From the NCBI GenBank assembly GCA_050954785.1, contig JBPBQO010000146.1, positions 1 through 64,000 of the forward strand: 64,000 nucleotides of DNA, read 5' to 3'. The translations under genes and the position numbers were made by a program. Below the pieces are notes generated by a model. That model searched no databases. It saw nothing but the letters and a program-made list of their open reading frames with translations, and had not been told where the DNA came from. Within the stretch, counting starts at the first letter, position 1; each line of letters begins with the position of its first letter. Source of the DNA: Lichenicola sp050954785 (lineage in GTDB: Bacteria; Pseudomonadota; Alphaproteobacteria; Acetobacterales; Acetobacteraceae). Below, one piece after another: positions 53,505 through 63,003 of the stretch.

Positions 53505-55496
53505 ATGCTGGGAAAGCTCACGCTCTCGGACATACCCTACGACCAGCCCATCATCATGGGCGCCGCCGGCTTCATGGGCCTGGTGGTGCTGGTCGTTCTT
53601 GGCGCCATTACCTATTACCGCAAATGGGCCTATCTCTGGTCCGAGTGGATCACCTCGGTGGACCACAAGCGCATCGGCGTGATGTACATCATCGTCGCCC
53701 TGGTCATGCTGCTGCGTGGCTTCTCGGATGCGATCCTGATGCGCTCGCAGCAGATGATGGCCTCGGGCGGGCGGCCCGGCTTCCTTCCGCCGCACCATTA
53801 CGACCAGATCTTCACCGCCCACGGCACCATCATGATCTTTTTCATGGCGATGCCGTTCATGATCGGGCTGATGAACATCGCGGTGCCGCTGCAGATCGGC
53901 GCCCGTGACGTCGCCTTCCCGTTCCTGAACTCGTTCAGCTTCTGGATGACCGCGGTCGGTGCGATCCTGGTCAACGTCTCGCTGGTGATCGGCGAGTTCG
54001 GTCAGGTCGGCTGGCTCGCGTATCCGCCGCTGTCCGAGCTGAAGTTCAGTCCGGGAGTGGGTGTCGACTACTATATCTGGAGTCTCCAGCTTACCGGTCT
54101 CGGCACGCTGCTGACCGGCGTGAACTTCTTTGTCACCATCGTGAAGATGCGTGCGCCGGGCATGACCTGGATGCGGATGCCGATCTTCACCTGGACCATC
54201 CTGTGCACGTCGATCCTCATCATGGCGGCGTTCCCGATCCTGACCGTCACCTTCGGCATGCTGTCGCTGGACCGCTATCTGGGCATGCACTTCTTCACCA
54301 ACGAGCTTGGTGGAAACCAGATGATGTACATGAACCTCATCTGGTGCTGGGGTCATCCGGAGGTCTACATCCTGATCCTGCCGGCCTTCGGCATCTTCTC
54401 CGAAGTGGTTCCGACCTTCGCGCACAAGCGGCTGTTCGGCTATGTGGCCATGGTCTACGCGACGGTCTGCATCACCTTCCTGTCGTTCGTCGTCTGGCTG
54501 CACCATTTCTTCACGATGGGTTCCGGCGCCAACGTGAATGCCTTCTTCGGCATCACCACGATGATCATCTCGATCCCGACCGGGGTGAAGATCTTCAACT
54601 GGCTGTTCACCATGTATCGCGGCCGGATCACCTATACGGCGCCCATGCTGTGGACCATCGGCTTCATGGTGACCTTCACCATCGGCGGCATGACCGGCGT
54701 CATGCTGGCCCTCCCGGGCAACGACTGGGTGCTGCATAACAGCCTGTTCCTGATCGCCCACTTCCATAACGTCATCATCGGCGGCGTGCTGTTCGGCTAC
54801 CTCGCCGGCTATGCCTACTGGTTCCCGAAGGCGATGGGCTTCAAGCTGCACGATGGCTGGGGCAAGGCGTCGTTCTGGTGCTGGCTCGTCGGCTTCTACG
54901 TCGCGTTCATGCCGCTCTACGCACTCGGCTTCATGGGCATGACCCGTCGCATGAACCATTACGACAATCCCGCCTGGACTCCCTACCTGATGGTGGCGGC
55001 CCTCGGCGCGCTCATCGTGCTTGCAGGCATCTGCTGCCAGATCATGCAGCTCTATGTCAGCATCCGCGACCGCGCCCAGAACATGGATGTGACCGGCGAC
55101 CCCTGGGGCGGCCGTACTCTCGAGTGGTCGACCTCGTCGCCGCCGCCCTTCTACAACTTCGCCGTGCTGCCGCATGTCGATGCACTGGACGCCTTCAACG
55201 AAACCAAGAAGCGTGGCGTCGAGGCACGTGAGACGCCGGTCTATTCCGACATCCACATGCCGCGGAACACGTCGGCCGGCTTCATCATGTCGGTCGCTGC
55301 CGGCGTCGTCGGGTTCGCGTTGATCTGGCACATCTGGTGGCTCGCCATCGTCGGCATGCTGGTCGTGGTCGGCACCTTCATCGTCCGTTCGTGCAACGAC
55401 GATATCGACTACTACGTGCCGGCGGCCGAGGTGGCCCGGATCGAGGGGCTGCACAATGCCCGCGTCGCCAGCCTGGAGCTTACCCATGTCGCCTGA
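53505..55496 (+). CDS. cyoB: Ubiquinol oxidase bo3-type subunit I
   Basis: The 663-residue heme-copper oxidase core, the length usual for CyoB, contains the haem and Cu-B ligands: THE-region HYDQIFTAHGTIMIFFMAMP, WCWGHPEVYILILPAFG with the His-Tyr crosslink, VVWLHHFFTMG, and FLIAHFHNVIIGG. It reduces oxygen with ubiquinol electrons and pumps protons. The gene begins 4 bp after cyoA. Confidence 0.97.
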   Translation: MLGKLTLSDIPYDQPIIMGAAGFMGLVVLVVLGAITYYRKWAYLWSEWITSVDHKRIGVMYIIVALVMLLRGFSDAILMRSQQMMASGGRPGFLPPHHYDQIFTAHGTIMIFFMAMPFMIGLMNIAVPLQIGARDVAFPFLNSFSFWMTAVGAILVNVSLVIGEFGQVGWLAYPPLSELKFSPGVGVDYYIWSLQLTGLGTLLTGVNFFVTIVKMRAPGMTWMRMPIFTWTILCTSILIMAAFPILTVTFGMLSLDRYLGMHFFTNELGGNQMMYMNLIWCWGHPEVYILILPAFGIFSEVVPTFAHKRLFGYVAMVYATVCITFLSFVVWLHHFFTMGSGANVNAFFGITTMIISIPTGVKIFNWLFTMYRGRITYTAPMLWTIGFMVTFTIGGMTGVMLALPGNDWVLHNSLFLIAHFHNVIIGGVLFGYLAGYAYWFPKAMGFKLHDGWGKASFWCWLVGFYVAFMPLYALGFMGMTRRMNHYDNPAWTPYLMVAALGALIVLAGICCQIMQLYVSIRDRAQNMDVTGDPWGGRTLEWSTSSPPPFYNFAVLPHVDALDAFNETKKRGVEARETPVYSDIHMPRNTSAGFIMSVAAGVVGFALIWHIWWLAIVGMLVVVGTFIVRSCNDDIDYYVPAAEVARIEGLHNARVASLELTHVA

Positions 55497-56100
55497 TTCA
55501 CTCGTCGCGCATCACGGCGAGTTCGCTGAGGATCACTCCCACGAGCCGAACAACGTGTTCGGCTTCTGGCTCTATCTGATGACGGACTGCATCCTGTTCG
55601 CGACCCTGTTCGCAGGGTTCGCGGTAGCTCGGCATCAGTATGCGGGTGACGTCAGCGGGCGTGACATCTTCAACCTGAGATACGTGGGCGTGGAGACGGC
55701 GCTCCTTCTGGTCAGCTCGTCCACCTACGGCTTCGCCATGATCGGCGCCTACCAGCGCAACCTCCGCCAGGTCATCACCTGGCTGGCGGTGACGTTCCTG
55801 CTCGGTGCCGGTTTCGTGGCCATGGAAATCAACGAGTTCCACCATCTGGTGGCCGAAGGGCATGGCCCGGACAAGAGCGCGTTCCTTTCCGCGTTCTTCA
55901 CCCTGGTCGCGACGCACGGCCTGCACGTCACCTGCGGCCTGATCTGGATGTCGGTGCTGATCTTCCAGATGACCGTGCTGAAGAAGGGCCTGACCACCGT
56001 TTACGTGAACCGGCTCATGTGCCTCAGCCTGTTCTGGCATTTCCTGGACATCGTCTGGATCTGCGTCTTTACACTGGTCTATCTGATGGGGGTCCGGTGA
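55486..56100 (+). CDS. cyoC: Ubiquinol oxidase bo3-type subunit III
   Basis: The 204-residue, five-helix protein matches CyoC (NNVFGFWLYLMTDCILFATL, GLHVTCGLIWMSVLIFQM, LFWHFLDIVWICVFTLVYLM). The ATG at 55486 overlaps cyoB by 11 bp. Confidence 0.95.
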   Translation: MSPDSLVAHHGEFAEDHSHEPNNVFGFWLYLMTDCILFATLFAGFAVARHQYAGDVSGRDIFNLRYVGVETALLLVSSSTYGFAMIGAYQRNLRQVITWLAVTFLLGAGFVAMEINEFHHLVAEGHGPDKSAFLSAFFTLVATHGLHVTCGLIWMSVLIFQMTVLKKGLTTVYVNRLMCLSLFWHFLDIVWICVFTLVYLMGVR

Positions 56101-56537
56101 TGGATCATCCTGCTCTGCACGGTCACTCCCACAAGACCCACATCGAGGGCTCCGGCGGTGCCGGCCATGCCGGATACCGTGCCTACGGCATCGGCTTCGC
56201 GCTTTCGGTCATCCTCACGGTCGCCGCGTTCTATCCGATCATGGTTCCCGGCACGCTGCCGGCCGGATGGATCGTTCCGACGATCGCCGCCCTGGCGATC
56301 ATCCAGATCTTCGTGCACCTCGTCTGCTTCCTGCATATGAGTGCTGCCTCGGAGCAGCGCTGGAATGTCACCGCGTTCGGCTTCGCGCTGCTCGTGGTGT
56401 TCATCCTGATCACCGGCTCGCTGTGGATCATGCGCAACGTGTCCGAGAACATGATGACCCCCGAGGTTCCGGCCGCACCGACCGCGAGCCAGGCCCAGGG
56501 CACCGAGCCCAAGCCCGGCGGCATGGGCGGCATGTAG
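56100..56537 (+). CDS. cyoD: Ubiquinol oxidase bo3-type subunit IV
   Basis: The 145-residue, three-helix protein matches CyoD (YGIGFALSVILTVAAFYPIM, FVHLVCFLHMSAASEQRWN, LLVVFILITGSLWIMRNV), with an added Pro/Ala/Gly-rich tail ending GGMGGM. Its ATG overlaps the cyoC stop by one base. It ends the operon; no cyoE (haem O synthase) follows. Confidence 0.94.
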   Translation: MDHPALHGHSHKTHIEGSGGAGHAGYRAYGIGFALSVILTVAAFYPIMVPGTLPAGWIVPTIAALAIIQIFVHLVCFLHMSAASEQRWNVTAFGFALLVVFILITGSLWIMRNVSENMMTPEVPAAPTASQAQGTEPKPGGMGGM

Positions 56538-56565
56538 CCTTCCACGCCTGTTCCTGGCGCCTTCG

Positions 56566-56599
56566 AAAACGCCTGCCGCTTCCCGCGGCAGGCGTTTTT
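56566..56599. terminator. Strong bidirectional intrinsic terminator after cyoD
   Basis: AAAACGCCTGCCGC and GCGGCAGGCGTTTT form a perfect 14-bp stem with a TTCCC loop, followed by T. It separates cyoD from the convergent MATE gene and works on both strands because A and T tracts flank it. Confidence 0.93.
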
Positions 56600-56605
56600 C
56601 GTTGT

Positions 56606-57982
56606 TCAGCGGTTGGTGCCGGTCCGGGCCAGGAAGCGCAGCGTCATCATCAGCGCGACCGCGCCGAGTGCCACTGCAAGCCCGGTCCATAAGCCGGCCG
56701 CGCCTAGCCCGAGCCGAAACGCCGACCATCCGCCGAGCGGTGCGCCGATCGCCCAGTAGCCGATCGTCGCCAGCACCATCGGCACCGCGGTATCGCCCAT
56801 GCCGCGCAGCGCACCGAGTGCGACCACCTGGATTCCGTCCGCCACCTGGAACAGCGCGGCGATGCCGAGCAGCGACACCACGATCCGGATCGCCGCATGG
56901 TTCGCGACCACGTGCGGGTCCAGGAACAGCGACGCGAGCATATGCGGCACCAGCAGCAGCGTGATGCCGATCGTGCTCATCACCAGCACGACCACGCCGA
57001 TCGCCGCCAGCCCGGCGCGTCTTGCTTCCACCAGGTCGCCGGCCCCGAACGCCAGCCCGACCCGGACATTGGCCGCCTGGCCCAGCGAGAGCGGTACCAT
57101 GAAGATGAAGGCGGTGATGCTCAGTACCACCTGATGCGCCGTGAGGGCGGATGCGCCCAGGCGCCCGGCCGCAAGCCCGGCCACCAGGAACAGCAGCGTC
57201 TCCGCGGCGATCGTGACCGAGATCGGGATGCCGATACGAACGATCGTCCAGTTCTCCGCCCGTACGAACCGAGGCGGCGTCACCAGCCGACGGCCGGCCG
57301 GACTGCGATGCAACAGGACGAACAGGATGACGACGGTGAGCCAGAGCGTGAGCGTGGTCGCCAGCGCCGAGCCCCGCAGCCCGAGTGCCGGCAGCAGGTG
57401 CCGGCCGGACAGGTCGAAACCATGGATCAGGCCATAGTTCAGCAGCCCGTTGACCACCACCATCGGCGGCATTACCCGCAGCAGCAGCCCGGCCTCGTCG
57501 ATCGCCGGCAGGATCGCCCGCAGCATGCCAAGGCAGGCGAGCGAAGCCGGGCAGCCCCAGCGCAATACATCCATGTAGAGCCCGACATCGTTCGCCAGCG
57601 CCGGCGGCTCGTGCAGGAGCAGCAGTGCCGGCTTCACCAGGCTGAAGCCGGCGAAGGCGATCACGCTGAGCACCGCTCCGACGACCAGCCCGGTGCCGTA
57701 CAGCGAGGCCACGCGACGATCGTCCCCGGCGCCGAGTGCCTGTGCCGCCAGCACGCCGGCGGCGATCAGCGCACCCTGCAGGATCACCAGCAGGGTAAAG
57801 AACAACGAGGCGGCCAAGCCGCCCGCTGCGAGCGCGCCGCCGCCGATCCCGCCCAGCAGCACGCTGTCGGTCAGGCCCATCGCCATCTGCGACAGGCTCG
57901 ACAGTGCCAGCGGCACCGCCAGCCGAAGCAGCGCCTGCGCATGGGCCGTCATCGTCATCCGTGCAGCCAGGTGCGTGGTCAT
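56606..57982 (-). CDS. MATE-family efflux transporter
   Basis: The 458-residue membrane protein has twelve helices in two MATE repeats (PLALSSLSQMAMGLTDSVLL in the first, PISVTIAAETLLFLVAGLAA in the second, with the VPLSLGQAANVRVGLAFGAG signature). It would expel cationic compounds with Na+ or H+. The ATG at 57982 is preferred over an upstream start at 58039. It diverges from cysS. Confidence 0.92.
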   Translation of the reverse strand: MTTHLAARMTMTAHAQALLRLAVPLALSSLSQMAMGLTDSVLLGGIGGGALAAGGLAASLFFTLLVILQGALIAAGVLAAQALGAGDDRRVASLYGTGLVVGAVLSVIAFAGFSLVKPALLLLHEPPALANDVGLYMDVLRWGCPASLACLGMLRAILPAIDEAGLLLRVMPPMVVVNGLLNYGLIHGFDLSGRHLLPALGLRGSALATTLTLWLTVVILFVLLHRSPAGRRLVTPPRFVRAENWTIVRIGIPISVTIAAETLLFLVAGLAAGRLGASALTAHQVVLSITAFIFMVPLSLGQAANVRVGLAFGAGDLVEARRAGLAAIGVVVLVMSTIGITLLLVPHMLASLFLDPHVVANHAAIRIVVSLLGIAALFQVADGIQVVALGALRGMGDTAVPMVLATIGYWAIGAPLGGWSAFRLGLGAAGLWTGLAVALGAVALMMTLRFLARTGTNR

Positions 57983-58046
57983 TCGGTCTCCTCCGCACCA
58001 TCGGGCGGCTTGAGGGCATGCGGATGCGCTTGCCGGCACCGCACCG

Positions 58047-59417
58047 ATGCCGCAAAACCCGCCAATGCCCGAGCTTGTGCTTCATGACAGCCTGACCAGG
58101 AAAACGGCACCCTTCGTGCCGCTCGATCCCGACCATGTGCGTCTCTATTACTGTGGCCCGACCGTTTACGACCTGGCGCATATCGGCAACCTGCGGGCGA
58201 TGCTGTCCGCCGACCTGCTGGTCCGGCTGCTGCGGCTGCTTTATCCGCGCGTGACCTTCGTGCGCAACATCACCGACGTCGACGACAAGATCAACGCGCG
58301 CGCCGCCGAGCGCGGCATCGGCATCGACGTGCTGACCGCGGATACGATCGCCGAGCTGCACGCCGATCTCGCCGCCGCCGGCATACTGGCGCCCGACATC
58401 GAGCCACGCGCTACCCACCATATCGACGACATGATCGCGTTGATCGGCAGCCTGATCGGATCTGATCATGCCTATGAGGCAGACGGGCACGTGCTGTTCT
58501 CGGTGCGCCATTTCGCGGATTACGGCCGGCTGTCCGGCCGTGATCCTGACGAGTTGATCGCCGGCGCACGGATCGAGGTCGCATCCTACAAGCACGATGC
58601 CGGCGACTTCGTGTTATGGAAGCCCTCGACGCCGGAACTGCCCGGCTGGGACAGCCCATGGGGCCGTGGCCGTCCGGGCTGGCATATCGAGTGCAGTGCC
58701 ATGGCGCACCGCTATCTCGGCGACAGCTTCGACATCCATGGCGGCGGCGACGATTTGCTGTTTCCCCACCACGAGAACGAGCGTGCACAGAGCCTGTGCG
58801 GCTATCCTGGCAGCCGGTTCGCCAACATCTGGCTGCATAACGCGATGCTGCTCGTCGATGGCGAGAAGATGTCGAAGAGCCTCGGGAATTTCTTCACGGT
58901 GCGTGAAATTCTGGCCGACACTCCGCCGGAGGCACTGCGGCTGCTGCTGATGCAGACGCATTACCGGTCGGTACTGAACTTTACCCGTGCCGGGCTGGTC
59001 GAGGCACGACGAACGCTCGATCGCTTCTATCGGGCCATCGAAGCCTGCAACCTGGCGCCGGAGCGTGGCGACGAACCGGTTCCCGTGGCGGTGGTGGACG
59101 CGCTGTGCCAGGATCTCAACACTCCAGGCGTGATGGCCGTGCTGCACCGGCTGGCCGATGCGGCGATTGCGGGCGACGCGACAGCGGGCGAGGGGCTTCG
59201 GGCCGCGGGCCGTGCGATCGGCCTGCTCCGGCTGGACCCCGAGGCCTGGTTCCGTTCGGGCGTCGACGAGCCGGCGATCCAGGCTGCCATCGCTGAACGG
59301 CTGCAGGCACGCACGGCGCGAGATTTCGTTCGGGCCGATGCGATCCGGGCCACGCTGCTGGCGGATGGCATCGTGCTCGAGGATGGACCCGGCGGCACCA
59401 TCTGGCGTCGCGTATGA
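58047..59417 (+). CDS. cysS: Cysteinyl-tRNA synthetase
   Basis: The 456-residue class I synthetase has the zinc and HIGH region YYCGPTVYDLAHIGNLR, the second zinc site GWHIECSAMAHRYLG and DIHGGGDDLLFPHHENE, and KMSKS in GEKMSKSLGNFF. The C-terminal helical domain ends GGTIWRRV. A second Met at 58065 is an alternative start. Its stop overlaps trmJ by 4 bp. Confidence 0.96.
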   Translation: MPQNPPMPELVLHDSLTRKTAPFVPLDPDHVRLYYCGPTVYDLAHIGNLRAMLSADLLVRLLRLLYPRVTFVRNITDVDDKINARAAERGIGIDVLTADTIAELHADLAAAGILAPDIEPRATHHIDDMIALIGSLIGSDHAYEADGHVLFSVRHFADYGRLSGRDPDELIAGARIEVASYKHDAGDFVLWKPSTPELPGWDSPWGRGRPGWHIECSAMAHRYLGDSFDIHGGGDDLLFPHHENERAQSLCGYPGSRFANIWLHNAMLLVDGEKMSKSLGNFFTVREILADTPPEALRLLLMQTHYRSVLNFTRAGLVEARRTLDRFYRAIEACNLAPERGDEPVPVAVVDALCQDLNTPGVMAVLHRLADAAIAGDATAGEGLRAAGRAIGLLRLDPEAWFRSGVDEPAIQAAIAERLQARTARDFVRADAIRATLLADGIVLEDGPGGTIWRRV

Positions 59418-60220
59418 CCGGCCGTGACGGCGGCGCCGACCTCAGTCCGATCGGCAACAGCCCGGTGGTGGTGCTGGTACGTCCGCAACTGGCCGAGAAT
59501 ATCGGCGCGGTGGCGCGCGCGATGGCCAATGGCGGGCTGTTCCATCTGCGCCTGGTCGCCCCGCGCGACGGCTGGCCGCAGGAGCGCGCCTGGCGCTCGG
59601 CGTCCGGCGCCGACCGTATCCTGGACGCCGCCACGGTGCATCCCGACGTCGATGACGCGGTGTCCGACCTGCACCGGGTGTTCGCGACCTGCCCGAGGCC
59701 GCGCCACATCGTGAAGCCGATCCTGACCGCGCGCGGCGGTGCAGCCGAGATCCGCGAGATCAGCCGGCGCGGACTCGGCGTCGGCTTGCTGTTCGGGCCG
59801 GAGCGGGCCGGGCTCGACAATGACGACATGGCGCGGGCCGACGCGTTGATCCGCTATCCGCTGAACCCGGGCTTCTCGTCGCTCAACCTCGCCCAGGCGG
59901 TCATGATCATGGCCTACGAGTGGTGGCTGAGTGCTGCGGGAGAAAATGGCGAGGAGGAGATCCCGCCACGCGTGCTGATGACCAACGAGACCCAGGTCGC
60001 CACCAAGGGCGAGCTCGGCAACTTCATGACCCACCTGGTGCGCGAGCTCGACGCCTGCGGCTTCCTGCGCAACATGCCCAAGCGCCCCGGCATGGTACGC
60101 AACCTGTGGCATTTCTTCGAGCGCGGCGAGGTGACCCAGCAGGAGCTGCGCACGCTGCATGGGGTGGTGACGGAACTGGCGCTGGGCCGCCGGCTACGCG
60201 GTCGCGACGAGGCCGGCTGA
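59414..60220 (+). CDS. trmJ: tRNA (cytidine/uridine-32-2'-O)-methyltransferase TrmJ
   Basis: The 268-residue SPOUT methyltransferase shows VVVLVRPQLAENIGAVARAM near the N-terminus, LLFGPERAGLDNDDMARAD, and the trefoil-knot motif YPLNPGFSSLNLAQAVMIMA. The C-terminal helical part (MPKRPGMVRNLWHFFERGEV) is typical of TrmJ/LasT. It methylates ribose 32 in the anticodon loop. Translational coupling to cysS groups two tRNA-related genes. Confidence 0.93.
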   Translation: MTGRDGGADLSPIGNSPVVVLVRPQLAENIGAVARAMANGGLFHLRLVAPRDGWPQERAWRSASGADRILDAATVHPDVDDAVSDLHRVFATCPRPRHIVKPILTARGGAAEIREISRRGLGVGLLFGPERAGLDNDDMARADALIRYPLNPGFSSLNLAQAVMIMAYEWWLSAAGENGEEEIPPRVLMTNETQVATKGELGNFMTHLVRELDACGFLRNMPKRPGMVRNLWHFFERGEVTQQELRTLHGVVTELALGRRLRGRDEAG

Positions 60221-60229
60221 CTGCGAACG

Positions 60230-60258
60230 TTGACTTGAATGCGTGTCGCACCTATACG
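60230..60258 (+). promoter_or_regulatory. Sigma-70 type promoter of rpsD
   Basis: TTGACT at 60230-60235 and TATACG at 60253-60258 are spaced by exactly 17 bases, about 190 bases before the rpsD ATG. The implied leader holds a hairpin CGCGACC-AAATCC-GGTCGCG at 60346-60365. Confidence 0.65.
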
Positions 60259-60449
60259 CCGCCGCACTGCCGGGAACGTGGACGGTCCGGTTGGTGCTGC
60301 ACCTGCATACGAGGCGGCGGCACCAATGATACGGACTGCGCCCGTCGCGACCAAATCCGGTCGCGGCCTACCGGTGCAACAAGCGGAACAGGGCGACGGG
60401 CTTCTGGCCTGAACGCGCGCCGCACCGACGATAAGAAAGGAGCGCGCTC

Positions 60450-61067
60450 ATGACCAAGCGCCTCGAAAGCAAGTACAAGATCAACCGCCGCCTCGGCGTC
60501 AATCTCTGGGGCCGTGCGAAGTCGCCGATCAACAAGCGCGAATACGGTCCGGGCCAGCACGGCCAGCGCCGCAAGCAGAAGCCCTCGGACTTCTCCGTGC
60601 AGCTCATGGCGAAGCAGAAGCTCAAGGGCTACTACGGCAACATCAGCGAGAAGCAGTTCCGCAAGTATTACGACGAGGCGGTCCGCCGCAAGGGCGACAC
60701 CTCGGAGAACCTGATCGACCTGCTCGAGCGCCGGTTGGATGCGGTGATCTATCGCCTCAAGTTCGCGATGACGCCGTTCGCCGCCCGCCAGTTCGTCAAC
60801 CATGGCCATGTCACCGTCAACGGCAAGAAGGTCAACATTCCGTCCTTCCTGGTGCGCGACGGCGATGCGATCGAAGTTCGCGAGAAGTCGAAGCAACTGG
60901 CCGTCGTGCTCGATGCTGCACAGAGCGGCGAGCGGGATGTTCCGGAATATCTCGAGGTCGATCATCGTGCGATGAAGGGCAAGTTCCAGCGCAGCCCGAA
61001 GCTGTCGGACGTGCCGTATCCGGTATCGATGGAACCGAACCTGGTCGTCGAGTTCTACTCGCGCTAG
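60450..61067 (+). CDS. rpsD: 30S ribosomal protein S4
   Basis: The 205-residue protein nucleates 16S rRNA folding. Alphaproteobacterial S4 features are MTKRLESKYKINRRLGVNLW, SPINKREYGPGQHGQRRKQK and the S4 RNA-binding domain at about residues 95-155 (RRLDAVIYRLKFAMTPFAAR, HGHVTVNGKKVNIPS). It ends VVEFYSR. AAGGAG stands 9 bases before the ATG. It is a single-gene unit with its own promoter. Confidence 0.97.
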   Translation: MTKRLESKYKINRRLGVNLWGRAKSPINKREYGPGQHGQRRKQKPSDFSVQLMAKQKLKGYYGNISEKQFRKYYDEAVRRKGDTSENLIDLLERRLDAVIYRLKFAMTPFAARQFVNHGHVTVNGKKVNIPSFLVRDGDAIEVREKSKQLAVVLDAAQSGERDVPEYLEVDHRAMKGKFQRSPKLSDVPYPVSMEPNLVVEFYSR

Positions 61068-61078
61068 TGACGACCGCA

Positions 61079-61197
61079 GGAGGCTCTGCCTCCTGCACCT
61101 CCGCCAGAGGGCAGTCGCCCTCTGGACACCCAATTTCTTAAACCCTGGGTTCCAAGGGCGACTGCCCTTGGCGGGGTCCAGGGGCGGAGCCCCTTGG
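61079..61197. repeat. Two GC-rich double-hairpin repeats in inverted orientation
   Basis: Four hairpins are seen: GGAGGC-TCT-GCCTCC (61079-61093), CCAGAGGGC-AGTC-GCCCTCTGG (61104-61125), CCAAGGGC-GACT-GCCCTTGG (61152-61171) and AGGGGC-GGA-GCCCCT (61180-61194). The left two are an imperfect reverse-complement copy of the right two around the AT-rich centre AATTTCTTAAACC. The right half matches the repeat at 12659. The element fills the whole rpsD-prfC gap up to the prfC start. Confidence 0.85.
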
Positions 61198-61199
61198 CC

Positions 61200-62732
61200 T
61201 TGTCCGACCTAGCATCCGAAATCTCCCGCCGCCGCACCTTCGCGATCATCTCGCATCCGGACGCCGGCAAGACCACGCTCACCGAGCGCCTGCTCCGTGC
61301 CGGTGGTGCGATCCAGCTCGCCGGCAACGTCCGCGCCAAGGGTGAGCGACGCCGCACCCGGTCCGACTGGATGGGCATCGAGCGCGATCGTGGCATCTCC
61401 GTCGTCACCTCGGTGATGACGTTCGAGTATGGCGGCTGCATCTTCAACCTGCTCGACACGCCAGGCCACGAGGACTTCTCCGAGGATACCTATCGGACGC
61501 TGACTGCGGTCGATTCCGCGGTCATGGTGATCGACGCCGCCAAGGGCATCGAGGCCCGCACGCTCAAGCTGTTCGAGATCTGCCGGCTGCGCGACATCCC
61601 GATCATCACCTTCGTCAACAAGATGGATCGCGAGGCGCAGGACCCGTTCGCGCTGCTGGACGAAGTATCGTCCGCGCTGGCACTGGACACCGCGCCGGCG
61701 ACCTGGCCGATCGGTCGTGCCTTCAACTTCGTCGGCACCTACGATCTGCGCGCCCGCGAAGTGCATGTATCGGTGCCACTGGAGCAGTCGGACCCGCGTA
61801 TGATCGCACTCGGCGAGGAGCTCGAGCTGGTGCAGGCGGCGTTGCCGGAATGGGACCGGGAAAGCTTCGATGCCGGCCATCTGACGCCGGTCTATTTCGG
61901 CAGCGCGATGCGCGAGATCGGCGTGACCGACCTGCTGGATGCGCTGGTGAGCTTCGGCCCACAGCCGCGCGCGCAGGCAACCGACGGCCGCATCGTGCAG
62001 GCGGACGAGCCGACCATGACCGCGCTGATTTTCAAGATCCAGGCCAACATGGATCCCAACCATCGGGATCGCATGGCGTTCGCGCGGGTCTGTTCCGGCC
62101 AGTTGACGCGCGGCATGCGGGTCAAGCACGTGCGGTCGGGCAAGCAGTTCGCGCTGCATACGCCGCAGTTCTTCTTTGCCCGCGATCGCCAGCTTGCCGA
62201 GGAGGCCTATGCCGGAGACGTCGTCGGCATCCCGAACCACGGCACGCTGCGGATCGGCGACACGCTGACCGAGGGGGAGGAGCTGCGCTTCACCGGCGTG
62301 CCGCATTTCGCGCCCGAGATCCTGAGGCGGGTACGGCTCGACGATGCGATGAAGGCCAAGAAGCTGCGTCAGGCATTGCAGGAGCTGGCGGAAGAGGGCG
62401 TCGTGCAGTTGTTCCGGCCGCAGGATGGCAGTCCGCCGATCGTCGGCGTGGTCGGCACACTGCAGCTCGACGTGCTGCAGGCGCGTCTGACCGGCGAATA
62501 CGGGGTGGGGATCGGTTTCGAATCCACGCCGTTCTCGCTTGCGCGCTGGGTCGATGGCGATAAGCTACGGCTCGCGACTTTCGTGGCGACGAACCGGACC
62601 GCGATGGCGGACGATCTGGATGGCGATCCGGTGTTTCTTGCAAGCTCGGCCTTCATGATGCGCCGAACCGCCGAGATGAACGCCGAACTGCGGTTCGTGG
62701 ATATCAAGCAGATCGGCAGCAACTTCAGCTGA
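61200..62732 (+). CDS. prfC: Peptide chain release factor 3
   Basis: This GTPase of about 510 residues recycles RF1/RF2 after termination. G1 is SHPDAGKTTLTERLL, the switch region includes GIERDRGISVVTSVMTFEY, G3 is DTPGHEDFSEDTYRTL and G4 is FVNKMDREAQDP. The C-terminal domains 2 and 3 are complete (MDPNHRDRMAFARVCSGQL, GVVGTLQLDVLQARL). No ATG precedes the conserved N-terminus: the frame begins with TTG at 61194 or 61200. The latter gives MSDLASEISRRRTFAI and has GGAG ten bases upstream, inside a hairpin of the repeat. Confidence 0.93.
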   Translation: MSDLASEISRRRTFAIISHPDAGKTTLTERLLRAGGAIQLAGNVRAKGERRRTRSDWMGIERDRGISVVTSVMTFEYGGCIFNLLDTPGHEDFSEDTYRTLTAVDSAVMVIDAAKGIEARTLKLFEICRLRDIPIITFVNKMDREAQDPFALLDEVSSALALDTAPATWPIGRAFNFVGTYDLRAREVHVSVPLEQSDPRMIALGEELELVQAALPEWDRESFDAGHLTPVYFGSAMREIGVTDLLDALVSFGPQPRAQATDGRIVQADEPTMTALIFKIQANMDPNHRDRMAFARVCSGQLTRGMRVKHVRSGKQFALHTPQFFFARDRQLAEEAYAGDVVGIPNHGTLRIGDTLTEGEELRFTGVPHFAPEILRRVRLDDAMKAKKLRQALQELAEEGVVQLFRPQDGSPPIVGVVGTLQLDVLQARLTGEYGVGIGFESTPFSLARWVDGDKLRLATFVATNRTAMADDLDGDPVFLASSAFMMRRTAEMNAELRFVDIKQIGSNFS

Positions 62733-63003
62733 CGCCACGACGATCGACGACCAGTTTCGATCAGCACATACCCGACATCGTCAGACGCAGCCTGCGTTCT
62801 GTTCCTGACGATAAGGCGCTTGAGGAAGCGCGCTATGGCCTGCCTGAAACCGTGGCTGTGCGCCTCATCGTGCGAAGCAATACGCAAGCCGGGCCATGAG
62901 GCCCTGGCCGGAACATGCCTCGGTACGTTCCGTTCGCGTGTAGACAGCGACCCAATTCAATCTCGATTCATATGATTACTCACTCGAAAATTAAGGAATA
63001 AAC

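Noticed and set aside
53445..55487. 680-codon open frame antisense to cyoB
   Set aside because: Composition is extreme (His/Asp/Arg/Gln-rich) and it is a strand shadow of cyoB.
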